From positions 182,310,106 through 182,374,105 of the forward strand of contig CM077115.1 of the NCBI GenBank assembly GCA_039619475.1: a stretch of DNA of 64,000 nucleotides, in the 5' to 3' direction. The number at the start of each line of letters is the position of its first letter. Positions within the stretch are counted from its first letter, which is position 1. The position numbers and the translations under genes were made by a program. Below are positions 10,650 through 23,098 of the stretch, in pieces. The notes below the pieces were generated by a model. It searched no databases and had not been told where the DNA came from. It worked only from the letters and a program-made list of their open reading frames with translations. The stretch comes from Icerya purchasi (Eukaryota; Arthropoda; Insecta; Hemiptera; Monophlebidae).

Positions 10650-13291
10650 ACTCTTTCAATCGGAATTTGCGCTTGTGATTCGTGATTGCAGTAATTGATA
10701 ACGGAACAATTGTCCACAAAATGAAACAGTTTCAATGTGTTAGCGTAATTATTCTGTTTTCCGACATATTCTGGTCATATTCGACGTTAATTTTTTTCCT
10801 TCAAACGGATGTTTTTAAACATTTCATCAGACGATGATATTTTTTACACAATGGCAATTGTATTTACACGGTGTCTCTCTCTTTCTATTTTTCATTCGAA
10901 CCTGTTACGTTAAAAAACACCCAAGGCTTGTAGATGGAAGATACAACATACTGCAGACTGAAAGGTTAGTGAAAATCAAAAGTAGATCCGCGAGTAACTT
11001 TATTTCGAAAGATGTCCGGACGAGGAAAAACGCTTCAGTGACACGCGCAATTAACGACAAAATCGAAATTTCGAGATTATCCGTTACGTAACTCTTAGCT
11101 GCCCCTTAAACGAGCGCTGTTGCCGCATTTGCTGTTCTACTGCTTCAGTAACGCGAATTAATCGTGTAGTTGTACACACGGTTTCTCTACGCAATATGGC
11201 AACGTTCTCTAAATTCTGAACGAATCATTTAATAATCCGACCAGAATATAGACACATGAATCCCTTTAAGCACAATCCAGTAAGGGCATACATTACGTTT
11301 TTCTTTTATTTACACTCAAGTACACTTCCAATTTCCTATTACAGCTAGCTAATTCGTATTTCATTTCTGAATCACATTATTTCTGACCTTTTTTTACAAC
11401 AATATTTCATCTTTTGTTCATCTCGAGCGGGGACAAACGAACGTATCAGAAAGCATTTGTCACTTTTTTTTTGTTTTTTTTTTTTTATCGCATTACAATT
11501 TTCTGCACATTTTTGTATAAATATTAGCATTATATTTTGCAAAACATAATATTTCGTGTGTGTATGTGTGCAGGAAAAGTTTTCAAGATAAACCTACATG
11601 TGTAGTTAATGTACCGGTTGACTACTTATTCTAAATATTTTCTAAGAATTCAGACGATACTGGCAGTCTAACTAAAATGTTATCGCTATTCAACAGACCA
11701 AATTATCATTATCAAAGTAGAATATACAGTCGGTAAGTCTCTTTCAAAAAATGCTACAAAAAGTGTATTAGCCATTACAAATTGTAACAAAATTTTTAAA
11801 ACATTTTTCTCACAAATCATTTTATCGGCTCTCTATTGAATGCACTGTTTTACGTCGCTAATGAAATCGGATTTAATTGTTGTAAAAGTCTAAATTGCAG
11901 AAATAATTAGAAGAGCCACTATACCTAATACACATTACTCTATCTAAAGTTCTAAAATTCCCGGAAAGAAGCAATTTTTCGGCATTCGAGTAAATTCGTT
12001 GTCACTCAGCGAAAACATCTGCCATTAACAAAAGGTGCGAATACTTTGTAAAACGTTCAGCGCTTCTACCCATACTGTATCAGTAAAAGTTTTCTTTTTA
12101 CAATACATTTTTTTCCTCCTGAATCGTTCGTATTTCAGTATTAATTTAAATATTCAAGCTTCTAAAGCGTATTAACTGAAATTTGTTTTTGGAATCTAAT
12201 CGCAAAAAAATTATTATATGGTTTTTTAATTTTTTTTACATTATTAATTCGCAATATAAATTAACGATAATTTAAAAGTTACAATCTTAAAAAAAATTAA
12301 AATAAATCTAAATCAAAAACAATGTATTGTTTTCTTTATCTGTTTCAGTTTCGTAAAAAAGGAACGCAAACAAAAAGATAAATAAAACAAGTGGATATCT
12401 CTCATCTATTTTAGTTTCACTTTTATTTTTTTTAAATCTGACAAAATCTTCACATTTTACTGAAAAGTTTTGACACTGACGGATATATGTATGTATGCAT
12501 CTTTGTTGTATAAAGATACCACTGCATCCATAATTAAAACACTAAACTATTATTATAATGATGGTTTTAAATTCGATTGCGGTGATGATAAATAGAAATG
12601 AGTTTAAAATATAATTTTTTTTTAAAGTCGTTTAAAAGTCTGTAACAATTCGCCAACCGTAGCATCATAAACGCGCGAAATGATGGAGATACCAACAAAT
12701 CGCTATTATACTACATTGAATATAATTATAATCAAAAATTATGTAGGTCTGTTTCAATGTTGACCAATTAGTATAATACGAGTACACATTAAATTGATCT
12801 TAATATGTTTATAATCAAATGTAATATGCATAAAACTTAATCCTTCAGACCTGACCATGGAAGCACCCCCTGAACCCCAGATGATGGTTCTTCTATTCTT
12901 ATAAAAGAATCGGATTTCAACTAAGTTAATAACATAAAAAACTCATTTTACAATTTCCAAAGTATATTTCTTAATTTTTCTTGTACATTGATTTCTGACA
13001 CAACATATAACAGAATTCACTGATCACTGAACGCAAAAACGTAACAGATTTTGTAACAAGATTATCGTATTAATCCCAATGAAAAAACGGCAATATATAC
13101 ACATTATAAATAATAAAGATATCAAGGTTCATTTTTCTAGTTCATTTTAAAAACTGCTTATCAAAATTTCAATACACTTTTCACAATTAATTGGAACATT
13201 TCATGAGTAAAAATTAAAATTTTTGAAGGTTATTTTTATAATACAGATAGAATTATATCTAGTGAAACGAGTTAACGCTAGACCTAAATAA
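10650..13291. other. No gene recognised; AT-rich
   Basis: The sequence holds homopolymer T runs (11467-11488) but no coding, RNA or repeat structure that I can support. Confidence 0.4.
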
Positions 13292-13571
13292 AATGCTTTC
13301 ATGGCGCGGTGAATTTTTTAAAATTATTACTAACGACGTAGATGGATTAAAACAAAAATCTCTTTTGCCAAGATTACGCCGCCACACAAGATACTGATGA
13401 CATAAGAATATCATGCTAAATTAAACACATTTTTCCTGAATTAAATTTTTTGATGAGCACTAATGCAAACACGGTTGCTTATCATTACTTTACGTGATAC
13501 TAGTCTATTAAATACAAAGATGTTTATTCCATAACATATATATGGTATATATATATATATATATGTATATG
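13292..13571 (+). repeat. Repeat unit A, copy 1
   Basis: About 250 bases from AATGCTTTCATGGCGCGGTG to GTTTATTCCATAACA, followed by a (TA)n tract (13545-13571). The same sequence with small differences recurs in direct orientation at 14425-14790, including ATTACTAACGACGTAGATGG and TATCATTACTTTACGTGA. No coding capacity. The family is unknown. Confidence 0.8.
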
Positions 13572-13765
13572 TACTAGGGCCGTTCCTTCAGACTTAAAAT
13601 TGTATTGCTTTATAAATTTTAAATAAAGACTGCAGCGTTCACATACACTTGTTTTTAAAAAAAAAAATTCAAGTACATCAATACATCAATTAAAAAGTGA
13701 AATTTAGATTAAAATATCTGAAAAACTGAAACTGCTAACGGGGTAATATATGTCAGAGGAATATA

Positions 13766-13823
13766 ATAAAGTAAGTAAAAGTAAAGTAAAGCAAGTCCCA
13801 TAACCTTGGCAGGGCGTCGGGGA
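13766..13823 (-). repeat. SINE 3'-end fragment
   Basis: The stretch AAAGTAAAGCAAGTCCCATAACCTTGGCAGGGCGTCGGGG is nearly the same as the 3' end of the complete SINE at 26843-27107. It also has the same AAAGTAA-type simple tail. Only about 58 bases remain. Confidence 0.65.
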
Positions 13824-13845
13824 TTTTGATACATTTAATTCTTTT

Positions 13846-14178
13846 TGGAGACGTTAGTGTGCAGGTTAAAAACAAAATCAATACCGTAACTCACATAGAA
13901 CCGGCTGTAAAAGTTTTTAAAAATTTTTTGCTTAAAACTAGATTTTAACATTTTTCGAAATTTGGGCCCTTTGATTGTAAAATTTTCGGGGTCTCGTATT
14001 TTTCCTGTATTCTAGCGGTTAAAATACATTATTTAAAAAAAAAAGAGTGATCCTCCAGCTACCACGGAAAGGGGTGTGGACTTTTTTTAGTTTCCAATAT
14101 TACCGCTTTAAGAGTATATTTTCCCAAATATTGGTCCTTGAATATCAAAAATTTTCGACGTTTATATTTTTCCTGTAT
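13846..14178 (+). repeat. Repeat unit B, copy 1
   Basis: Begins GACGTTAGTGTGCAGGTTAA and contains ATAGAACCGGCTGT, GGGGTCTCGTATTTTTCCTG and TACCACGGAAAGG. It is followed directly by a second copy at 14179. TTTTTCCTGTATTCT occurs at about 13998, 14166 and 14336, so each unit itself seems built of two halves of about 168 bases. I do not recognise the family. Confidence 0.75.
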
Positions 14179-14425
14179 TCTGAAGACCTTAGTATGCAGG
14201 TTAAAAAGAAAATCAAAACTGTAACTCGCATAGAACCGGCTGTGGAACTTTTTGAAAATTTTTTCTTAAAACTTTATTTTCACATTTTTCAAAAATTTGG
14301 GTCGTTTAATTTAAAAATTATTGGGGTCTCGTATTTTTCCTGTATTCTAGCGATTGAAATACATCATTTAAAAAAAGGGGGGACTCCCCAGATACCACGG
14401 AAATGGCTGTTTACTTTTAAATACA
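14179..14425 (+). repeat. Repeat unit B, copy 2 (shorter)
   Basis: A tandem, diverged copy of the preceding unit (CTTAGTATGCAGGTTAAAAA, ATAGAACCGGCTGTGG, TACCACGGAAATGG). It runs straight into the second copy of unit A. A 132-codon open frame at 14047-14445 spans both B copies and shows no domain, so I treat it as fortuitous. Confidence 0.75.
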
Positions 14426-14800
14426 ATGCTTCTTTGGCGCAGTGAATTTTTTAAAATTATTACTAACGACGTAGATGGATTAAAACAAAAATTTTTCGCT
14501 AAGTTAACTTTTCATTACGCTGGCACAGAAGATACTGATGACATAAGAATATCATGCTAAATTAAACACATTTTTGTAAATTATCGATAGTTATTAAAAT
14601 ATGTTCCATGTTACAAATTAAATTTATACATACACCTTTTTTATATGACCTGAATTAACGGAATTTTTTGATGGGCGCTAACACAAACACGGTTACTTAT
14701 CATTACTTTACGTGACACCAGTCTATTAAATACAAAGACGTTTATTCCATTATATGTATATATACATATACATATACATATATATATACACACACACACA
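14425..14800 (+). repeat. Repeat unit A, copy 2
   Basis: A direct copy of the unit at 13292-13571 with an additional stretch of about 60 bases after ACACATTTTTGTAAATTATCG. It again ends in TTTATTCCATTATA and a TA/CA microsatellite. The arrangement A-B-B-A suggests a tandem block duplication or a composite element bounded by A. Confidence 0.8.
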
Positions 14801-16013
14801 CTTAAAAGGTATTTTTACTACAGTCCATTATTTACAATTACAAATCAAGTTTTAATGAGAAAAATAATTAATTGTTAAAATTTTTATTTTTATCAGTTGA
14901 AAACCTATTTTAACAAGGTCTCATTTCAACCGCGTTATCATATTACAAATATGCTAAATATAACATATATTTCAAGTAACATCAATAACAAATTATAAAG
15001 TACTTTAAAATGAAACGGAAATAACCAGAAATATACCGTAATCTGCTAAGATACCAATTCAAATGAATCATCATTAGTATTATGCGATACTGCGATTTTT
15101 TAATGCTTGCGATTTTGATTTTTTACTAACCATTATTAAAAACCATTATTATGATCTCGATTTTCAGAAAATACTTCGCATCAACCACAATTACCGCAGT
15201 ACATCCGTACACGTAATTTATGTATAAATCAAAATTTAAAACCCACACCCTTTTTCTTATGGCTCCAACTTGTCGAGTATTATTTGATTTAAATACGAAT
15301 TTTGAAGGGGGCACTGTTTTATCTGATGTATTTAGCTTATCGACTTCTTAAATTTTTGCGTCATTAGTAATATTTTTGGAAGCATTGGCATTAAAACTAA
15401 CGCTACCACCACTATTACAACTGTTAATACAGCTTTATCAATATTTACATATACTAGCGGAACTCACAGTACAACCAACAGCACACGGGACTGCTCTGTT
15501 ACCACTATTCTTTTTTTCGGTATTACGCAAAGTACTGTGGATCAAGGTTTGCATAACGTTACATATGTATATATTGTTAAAGGAAGACGATAGAGTAAAG
15601 ATTTTAGAATTTGCTATAAATTACAGCGTGAGTAATAATAGTAATACTAGAGAAGAATAATTGGAACAAACTCACTGATGAGATAAAATGTTCTTGTAAT
15701 TATTAAATATGATAAACACAACTGATTTCACATTAGTTTTCTTCATTATTTAAAATAATTTTTTAATAAATTTTATTTACATCGACTTATACTATTTAGA
15801 AAAAGTAGCAAAATAACTCTTGAAGCAACTATTCACTTACAAAAATTGGTTTTCACTAGGAATTAAAGAAATAATGGTAAAAATATTTAATTAAAATTCG
15901 TAACATCTAATATTGAATTATGTAATTAAGAATAAAAGTAAATTTAATGAGAAAATTTATAAAAACATTACATTAGCAATTCAATGCATAAAAAATCTGT
16001 CTACCTCTTACAT
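14801..16013. other. No gene recognised; AT-rich
   Basis: A 94-codon open frame at 15376-15660 has low-complexity content and no signature. Nothing else stands out. Confidence 0.4.
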
Positions 16014-16636
16014 TTCGCTATTTGATGGTTTAGGTATTATTTCAACCTGTTATTAATAGTTTTCGTATTGTCTGCTGGAGCCTTTCTTGTATAACGGTAT
16101 CAGGATAGACTCAGTCCAGTCTTTTGGTGATACTCCCGTTTTCCATATTTGGTTGCATACTGTGCGTATCAACTGTCGGGAGATTTGTTATGCGTCAATT
16201 TTTTAATTGCATATTCTATTTCTGATTGTAACGCTGCGCGTAATCATATGCAAATCGCAAATCAAATTCATTGTTTCTAAAATTTTTTTGATATGAAAAA
16301 AACATTATTTTTCGAAAAATAGCATAGTTAATTAAATGTGACCCTTTCGTAAAAATTATATTAATGATGGCTATCAGTAAGGGTCCTCGGGGAGCTCCCA
16401 TGGCAAGGTTCAAAGGATCGGGCTGATGTATATGTATATATATATATATATATGTTTACAATAATTGAAAATAACAAAATGTTGAAGTGAAATATTTGTA
16501 TTTATTTTTTTTTCGCGTTTTTCCGGAAGCAGAATAAGTGGCAAGTAAAGTTGATAAAATTTGCCCCCTTCGTTTCTCCGATTAAGTTAATTTATTTTTA
16601 ATTTATGCAAGGTAATGAAATAAATAGTATAAATTT
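16014..16636 (-). repeat. Left arm of a long inverted repeat
   Basis: Read on the minus strand this arm matches 16946-17617 almost throughout. It includes the 65-codon frame at 16413-16216, which is nearly identical to the plus-strand frame at 17177-17362, and reverse-transcriptase linker sequence (CNQIWKTG, then LIPLYKKG-like coding). Compared with the right arm it lacks about 60 bases near 16175. The reverse-transcriptase palm that follows in the right arm is absent here, so this arm is cut at its 3' side. Confidence 0.85.
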
Positions 16637-16945
16637 GTACACTTGAGCAAATGAATAGAAAAACAAAATCTAACATAAGGCAATTTTAAAATTGATTGAA
16701 ATTAGCTACCTATTTATACATTATAATTTATAAGGCAAGCTGTGTACATTATATTTTTTTTCTTTAGCACACTACTTACGCAATAATGTAGTATTGTAAG
16801 CATTTTAATTTAAACCATTTTTAAAATTAAAGTTAATTGTTGTTAGTGTGGAATCGTATGATTTTGAAATTAGAAAAATAATAATAATGAAAAAGAATAA
16901 TGCATATTTCAATTAAGATTGTAATACGTAATGAAACTATACGAA

Positions 16946-17617
16946 AAATTATACTATTTATTTCATTACCATGCATAAATCAAAAATAAATTAATTTAAT
17001 CGGAGAAACGAAGGGGACAAATTTTATCAATTTTAATGGTTACTTATTCTGCTTCCGGAAAAACGTGAAAAAAAAAAATTTAAAATATTTCACTTTAACA
17101 TTTTGTTATTTTTAATTATTGTAAATATATATATATATACACACATGTATATCAGCTCGATCCTTCGAACCTTGCCATGGGAGCTTCCCGGGGACCCTTA
17201 CTGATAGCCGTTATTAATATAATTTTTACGAAAGGGTCACATTTAATTAACTATGCTATTTTTCGCAAAATAATGTTTTTTTCATATCAAAAAAATTTTA
17301 GAAACAATAAATTTGATTTGCGATTTGCATATGATTACGCGCAGCGTTACAGTCAGAAATAGAATATGCATTTAAAAAATTGAAGCATAACAAATCTCGC
17401 GGAAGTGACGGAATTTATGCCAAAACAACTGAAGGCCCTCCCACCGAAGGAAATAGAGTTAATACGCATAGTATGCAACCAAATATGGAAAACGGGGATA
17501 TGACCAAAAGACTGGACTGAGTCTGTCCTGATACCAATATACAAGAAAGGCCCTAGCAGACAGCACGAAAACTATTAATAACAGGTTGAAACCATACCTA
17601 AATCATCAAATAGCGAA
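16946..17617 (+). repeat. Right arm of the long inverted repeat
   Basis: Mirror of 16014-16636 across a 309-base AT-rich spacer. It carries a (TA)n tract, the motif CCTTGCCATGGGAGCTTCCC, and then the 5' part of the decayed reverse-transcriptase gene that continues to 18755. Confidence 0.85.
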
Positions 17618-18755
17618 GGAACAAGCTGGATTTGTGGATCGGAAAGGAACCGGGGAACAAATCCTATGCATTAAATAACTAACTGAGGAAGTTGAATATA
17701 GCAAGCTTATGCTTTTGTGCTTCATTGATTATCAGAAGGCGTTTGACAGTGTCAAATGGGACAAGCTTCTGGAATTGTTGACCACCATGGGTGTTCCTAA
17801 TCACCTAGCTATTCTAATCAAGAAGCTCTATAAACAAACAGAAGCTGCAGTAAGATTAGACGGAATAACATCAGAAAAATTTTACCCATAAAAAGGAGTT
17901 CGCCAAGGATGCGTGCTATCTCCTATTTTATTCAACATATACAGCGAATACATAATGAGAGGCGCACTAGCAGATTTCAAAGGAGGATTTAAAATAGGCG
18001 AGGATCGAGTATCTAATCTACGATATGCGGAAAACACTACGCTCATCACAGAATCTGAAGAATAAATAGCTGATCTGTGGGACAGAGTCGAAAGAAAGAA
18101 CTGTAAGATGGGACTCGTAATTAACAAGAAAAAAACGAAAATTACGATAGTAGACAAGAACAACGAAGCAAGAAAACCGAATGTATTGAAAGATCTAGAA
18201 GTAGTAAAATCATTTGAGTATTTTGGATCGCTAGTAAGTAACCGTGGCGCGAGCGGAGACGAAATTAAGCGCAAGATAACTTCGGCAAAGTCTACAATGA
18301 GAGGATTAAATAAAATCTGGAACGATCACACGATGACGCGGCTAACAAAAATAAAGCTGGTTAATACCCTGGAATTCACGATACTCCTATATGAAGCCGA
18401 AACATGGACTCTACGCAAGCAAGACAAACAAAGAATTGATGCATTCCAGGATTCCATGGACGGCGAAGAGGATAAATACATCAATTTTGGGAGATTTGAA
18501 CATTGAACAACGTCTATCTACCTAGTGTCTCCAGGAAATATTAAAGAATTATGGACATATTATTCGGAAATCTGAGGATAACCTCGTGACATGTATATTG
18601 GCCGGACAAATAGAAGGGAAAAGAAGCAGAGGCAGACCACCAAGGCGGTAGATAGACACTATCACGTCCCTGCGTGGACTAACTAGAGTCCAAGCAATAT
18701 ATAACTGTCGAAATAAAAGTAGATGGAGGAGGACAATATCACAGGTGCTAACATA
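17150..18755 (+). pseudogene. LINE endonuclease-reverse transcriptase, decayed
   Basis: In shifting frames this stretch encodes, in order: the pre-palm linker (KHNKSRGSDGIYA, CNQIWKTG); palm motif A (CFIDYQKAFDSVKWDKL, 17722 onward); GVRQGCVLSPILFNIYSEYI (17897 onward); the active-site region NLRYAENTTLI near 18015, where the invariant YADD has become YAEN; the thumb (FEYFGSLVSNRG; KIKLVNTLEFTILLYEAETW); and the C-terminal RGRPPRR...IDTITSLRGLTR segment (18628-18690). This order is that of the insect endonuclease-reverse transcriptase LINE group. Stops, frameshifts and the lost catalytic aspartate mark it as dead. No endonuclease is seen upstream: the inverted-repeat arm takes its place. Confidence 0.85.
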
Positions 18756-20482
18756 GAAGTCACGATACTTAGGAATTAAGTTAACTCAGAGCGTAAGAAT
18801 AGTGTAAACATTAACACATAAATAGCGTCATTCTTGCGTCAAAAATAAAACGAAAAATGTAACTGAACTGTAATGGAAACTGCTACGCAAACTGCAAATT
18901 ATTTTTTTTAAGAATACGTAAGCAATTGAAATTTACTTTTCTATAGAACTATTATCTGATGATCCAGAGGATTTATGTAAAACGAGGTCCGAAGGGTCGA
19001 ATTTAGATATAATACACAATTTCGCATCATTGTCAGATAATTGGCGCTCGATTACTAAAATTTTACTACGCAGATAATATATAGTGATATTTTCACATTT
19101 TGAAGATTAAATATATCGACAAATAAATGGATCCGAATAATTTTGCTTTAAAAACTGAAAACAATTTGAACTTTAATATAACTACAGGTACAATTCTTTC
19201 GAGACACCGATATGAGGGTAAAACAAAAATAAAACACGCAAATATAAAAATTAAATTAACAGACATCATTACATAAAAAATTTTAAAAATCTTAAATTTC
19301 TTGATGTATTTCAAAATTTACGTCAACCAGCAGCAGACTAAAACGTTATGAAGCTCTGATGCAAATCTACCTTGCAAACGGTGGCCAGAGAAGGAAATCT
19401 AATACACAGCTGCAAAATAACGATGACGTTCATTTTTTTAATCACACATAGATGATCGTATCGAACGTCAAAAATTTTCCATTAGCACCCAGAGATGCGT
19501 ATACTGCTCAAGACAGCTTATTCATATTTAACAGGCATTACATACATGCAATCAATCATTTATCACGAAACACCTTCGCATGTTCTATTATTTCTACCGG
19601 GCTAACCTTCATATTTCTACTTATACTTCAGTATTAACATTATATTTTTCGCTGTATTAACGCGAATTTACATTTTCGAGCAAACCAATTTAAGAAACGT
19701 TGCGTTATTTGTTGTTCGTGTTTATGAACTAAATGTTATAAAGAGCTACACTGTATACCTGAACGGTATAAATACAATTCCAACTATTAATTTATATTCA
19801 ATAATTTTAATGTTCTGCAATTTAGCGAACCTAATACAAATTAAACAAATTTAAAACTACTCTGCTATATTAAAACAGGGGCCACAGTAAAGTTATCATT
19901 GTACATTATACCTCAATTTCCCTTATTTATACATTCCGGCATATTCAAAAATCCAAAAATTGGAAAATTGTATCAATATCACTGCTTATTTTTCTTTCAA
20001 TATAACGTCATTTCATACAAATTACGCAACTAAAACGTAACCCAACGGAAATCGTAACAATATCACTGATAACAAAAATGATTAAATCAATATCAACTCT
20101 GATTCACAGTTTACAACACAAATATTTTAAGTTCAGTAAGAAAATTTTTGTTTTAGTTAAATATTTCATATACCGAAAAGCTAATGTTCAATATAAAACT
20201 TGCTTTGTATCAATCCTAATTATGAATAACAAAAATTATAGATAAATAAATACCGCGCGAAACCAGTTCTAATTATATTTCACTATTATTAGTTGATCAT
20301 TAGGATTTATTTCTTGAAGTGGTATATATGATATTTCCGGTACTTAATTCAAATCAAACAATGATTTATTAAAAAATCTGCATAAAAAAATTGTTAAATT
20401 CCGATACGAAATGAAGCGCGAATAGCTATCTCAAAATGTTAAATTACTCTATTTTTACGAGAATTGTGTATTTGGTACTATC
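18756..20482. other. No gene recognised; AT-rich
   Basis: Only short frames without signatures. No LINE 3' tail or target duplication is obvious after 18755. Confidence 0.35.
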
Positions 20483-20774
20483 TCTCAGTTAATTTTTTTT
20501 TTTTTTTTTTTTACCCCCCCTTGGGTTTGCTAGCAAAGAGCATTAGCCCAGCAAAAAGGAATAGATACATGGAATAGAATAGAAATTATATTTTTATTGT
20601 CGACAATGGAATCAAGGAACACCCCTAGGACAAGAACAACAGAGATAGTAGGTAGAGAAAGAACATAAGAGGCGTTGAAAGGAGCAGGAAGACCAAGCTT
20701 TAAAAGATGATAATAAAGTAACTCACGCTCTCGAGATAAACCGGAGTCTCAGTTAATTTTTTTTTTTTTTTTTT
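20483..20774 (-). mobile_element. 5'-truncated LINE 3' end in a duplicated poly-T target
   Basis: On the minus strand 20746-20513 ends GCTAGCAAACCCAAGGGGGGGT followed by a 20-base poly-A, as LINE 3' ends do. The sequence TCTCAGTTAA plus a run of Ts occurs on both sides (20483-20512 and 20747-20774), giving a target duplication of about 28 bases with a TTAA/poly-T cleavage context. One minus-strand frame reads through to CWANAL and a KPKGG-like tail, consistent with the last codons of an ORF2. Confidence 0.65.
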
Positions 20775-23090
20775 CTCAGGTAATTAAAGAAGAACTAATC
20801 CATTCACATAATAAGTATTGGGAAAATGTTATAAATGTATATCTCCTTGTTTAAAAAGGGCACTGAACGGTGGTCCATCGTGTATTTCTTGTCGTGACTG
20901 GATTATTGCAGTCAAATCAGTGTTCGATGAAATCTAATAAAATCGCAATATTCGGGAATGATAGGCACAGATGTGTCCCGTTTGCATACGCCTCTGTGAA
21001 GTAGTCGCCTTCGATTTGGCTATCTAAAATATACATAGTCCCAAGAAGTCCGCGTGTTACGGTCGGTTACCGTAACAAAAGATAGTGATATTAATTTTGT
21101 AATTCCCTACAAGAAGCCAATTGTAATATATTAATCGTTTTTCTAATTGTAATTTTATTAGGGGCGGATTAACAGTCAGTCAGCATTTCGATCGCATCCA
21201 AATACGTTAATTCCCCCTCCCACAAAGATGTGTATTTTTCTAATCAGCAAAATTCGCCTTATCCGCGTGTAAAATTTTTCTAGTCATCGTTTCAATTTTG
21301 TGCTTCAATTTTTCAGTCTGAAATATTTCTTATTACAGAATACACGAAAACTTAATTTTACAAAATCCGTTTCTTTTGTTTCAACGCAATCCGTTCGAGA
21401 CCGCACACGCCATAATTCGCCGCGTGCTAATATGCGCGTTTAGAATTTTAAGTATGCATGTGTTTTGATGTTTACAGCTAATAAATAGTGATACAGAGGT
21501 AAAAGTAGCACAATAACGCAAATATAATTCCATATTGTTTATCCCTTCGAAGCTAGAACCACACTAGTAAAGCAAGCTGAACGATTCAGCAGGTAAGACA
21601 GTAATAAAAAAAAACAGAAAGAATATTTAGAAAATATGGGGAAAAGGACAGAAATGGAATGGAAAATAAAACAAGTAGAAGGAATGAAGAATAAAAACCG
21701 CGAACCACAAAGCAACAATTTGCTACTAGTAAATATATTTAAATTACTGAAATGAGCTTCAAATATGTTTTTTTTTTTTTTTTTTTTCATGTGGTTATTA
21801 ATTAAAGCTCAGTACAACACAAGCAAAACAAAATGAATAGCGATAAACCATTTTAACTTAAAGATTTATACCATTCACCACTAACGTATTATTTGAGTAT
21901 GGGCAAATTTAAATTTTTTTACAGGTGAACATACAAATCATCTGACATTACGTCACTGACAACACACCAAATATAATAAATACTATTATTATTAATTTTC
22001 AAATACGAAAAACATACAGTGCAACGAATATTAAAATCAGTTTAACGTCAGGCCAAAGTTCACCAGAATAGATTTCATTAATAAAAAATCATCTAATATA
22101 AATATAAGATTATTTATTATTTACAAATTTTATTCGATCTACATCTGGATAAAAAATTATGAAAAAATTTCTTTTTTTTTTTTTGCGGAGATTTAAAGCC
22201 TTAATAAATCATGGGATCTTTATCAGAAAAAGTAATTTAATTAACATCCACGCCATCTAAACATACAAAATAGAAACTAAATATACTGTAGTTTGAGATA
22301 CTGGTAATAGATGTCGCTATACGAATCTAAATTTATAAATAATCCGTTGAATTTGATTACAGTAATTATAACACCGATATCACCGAAATATTAAGCTGTG
22401 GTAAAATAACATTTATATTCACTCTAGATGATCATATGACCTGCAATCACGGATAGACTTTAGGATTCGGAAAGTTTCAATACATTTTTTTTCATTCTCC
22501 TGCTCGGTCATTTAATCAATTTACTTTTTTACGATTCTGAAATACATCATAATCTATACGCCACTGCCGGTTTTAAATGTGGTAACAGTTACCAAAAGTT
22601 CATTTCGCCCTTTTAGTTACCATCCTTTTACGCATTAAGTAAAAAATACTAGTAATACTAAAATCTCTAGCAATATTTAAGTTAGTTCATTTGTAAGCGT
22701 CTAACAGACTGTCCAGTTTTGAACTCCAGTATACGGGAGTTGAAAATACTTACTTAAAAAATTCCGATTTTTCATTACCTTACTATTACGCTAACGCACC
22801 GAAATAGTCTAGTCCAATGGGCCAATTAAAAAGTACAATCTTCACCGACTCTAGTAATGAATTGATCAACAGTTGAAATTTCAAATTAATTAATTTAATT
22901 ATAGCTAATATAAAGCGAATTTCCCATCTTCAACGAAGTTCCAGAGTTCGGCAGTAAATGATAACGGTTACCTGCGTATATTTTCGCTTCATAATAATAT
23001 CGCTTTACATACACATTCGATCGTAATTTATGTTTCGAATTTTGTCGAAAAAAACGATCAGAGATGGATGATGAATATTCCTAGAAAGGT
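20775..23090. other. No gene recognised; AT-rich
   Basis: Contains a 19-base poly-T at 21769-21787 and another near 22172. The 83-codon minus-strand frame at 21539-21790 begins in the poly-T/A run and has no recognisable domain. Confidence 0.35.
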
Positions 23091-23098
23091 TTAATACA

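Noticed and set aside
17882..18274. 130-codon minus-strand frame
   Set aside because: Antisense of the decayed reverse transcriptase, which has clear palm motifs on the plus strand.
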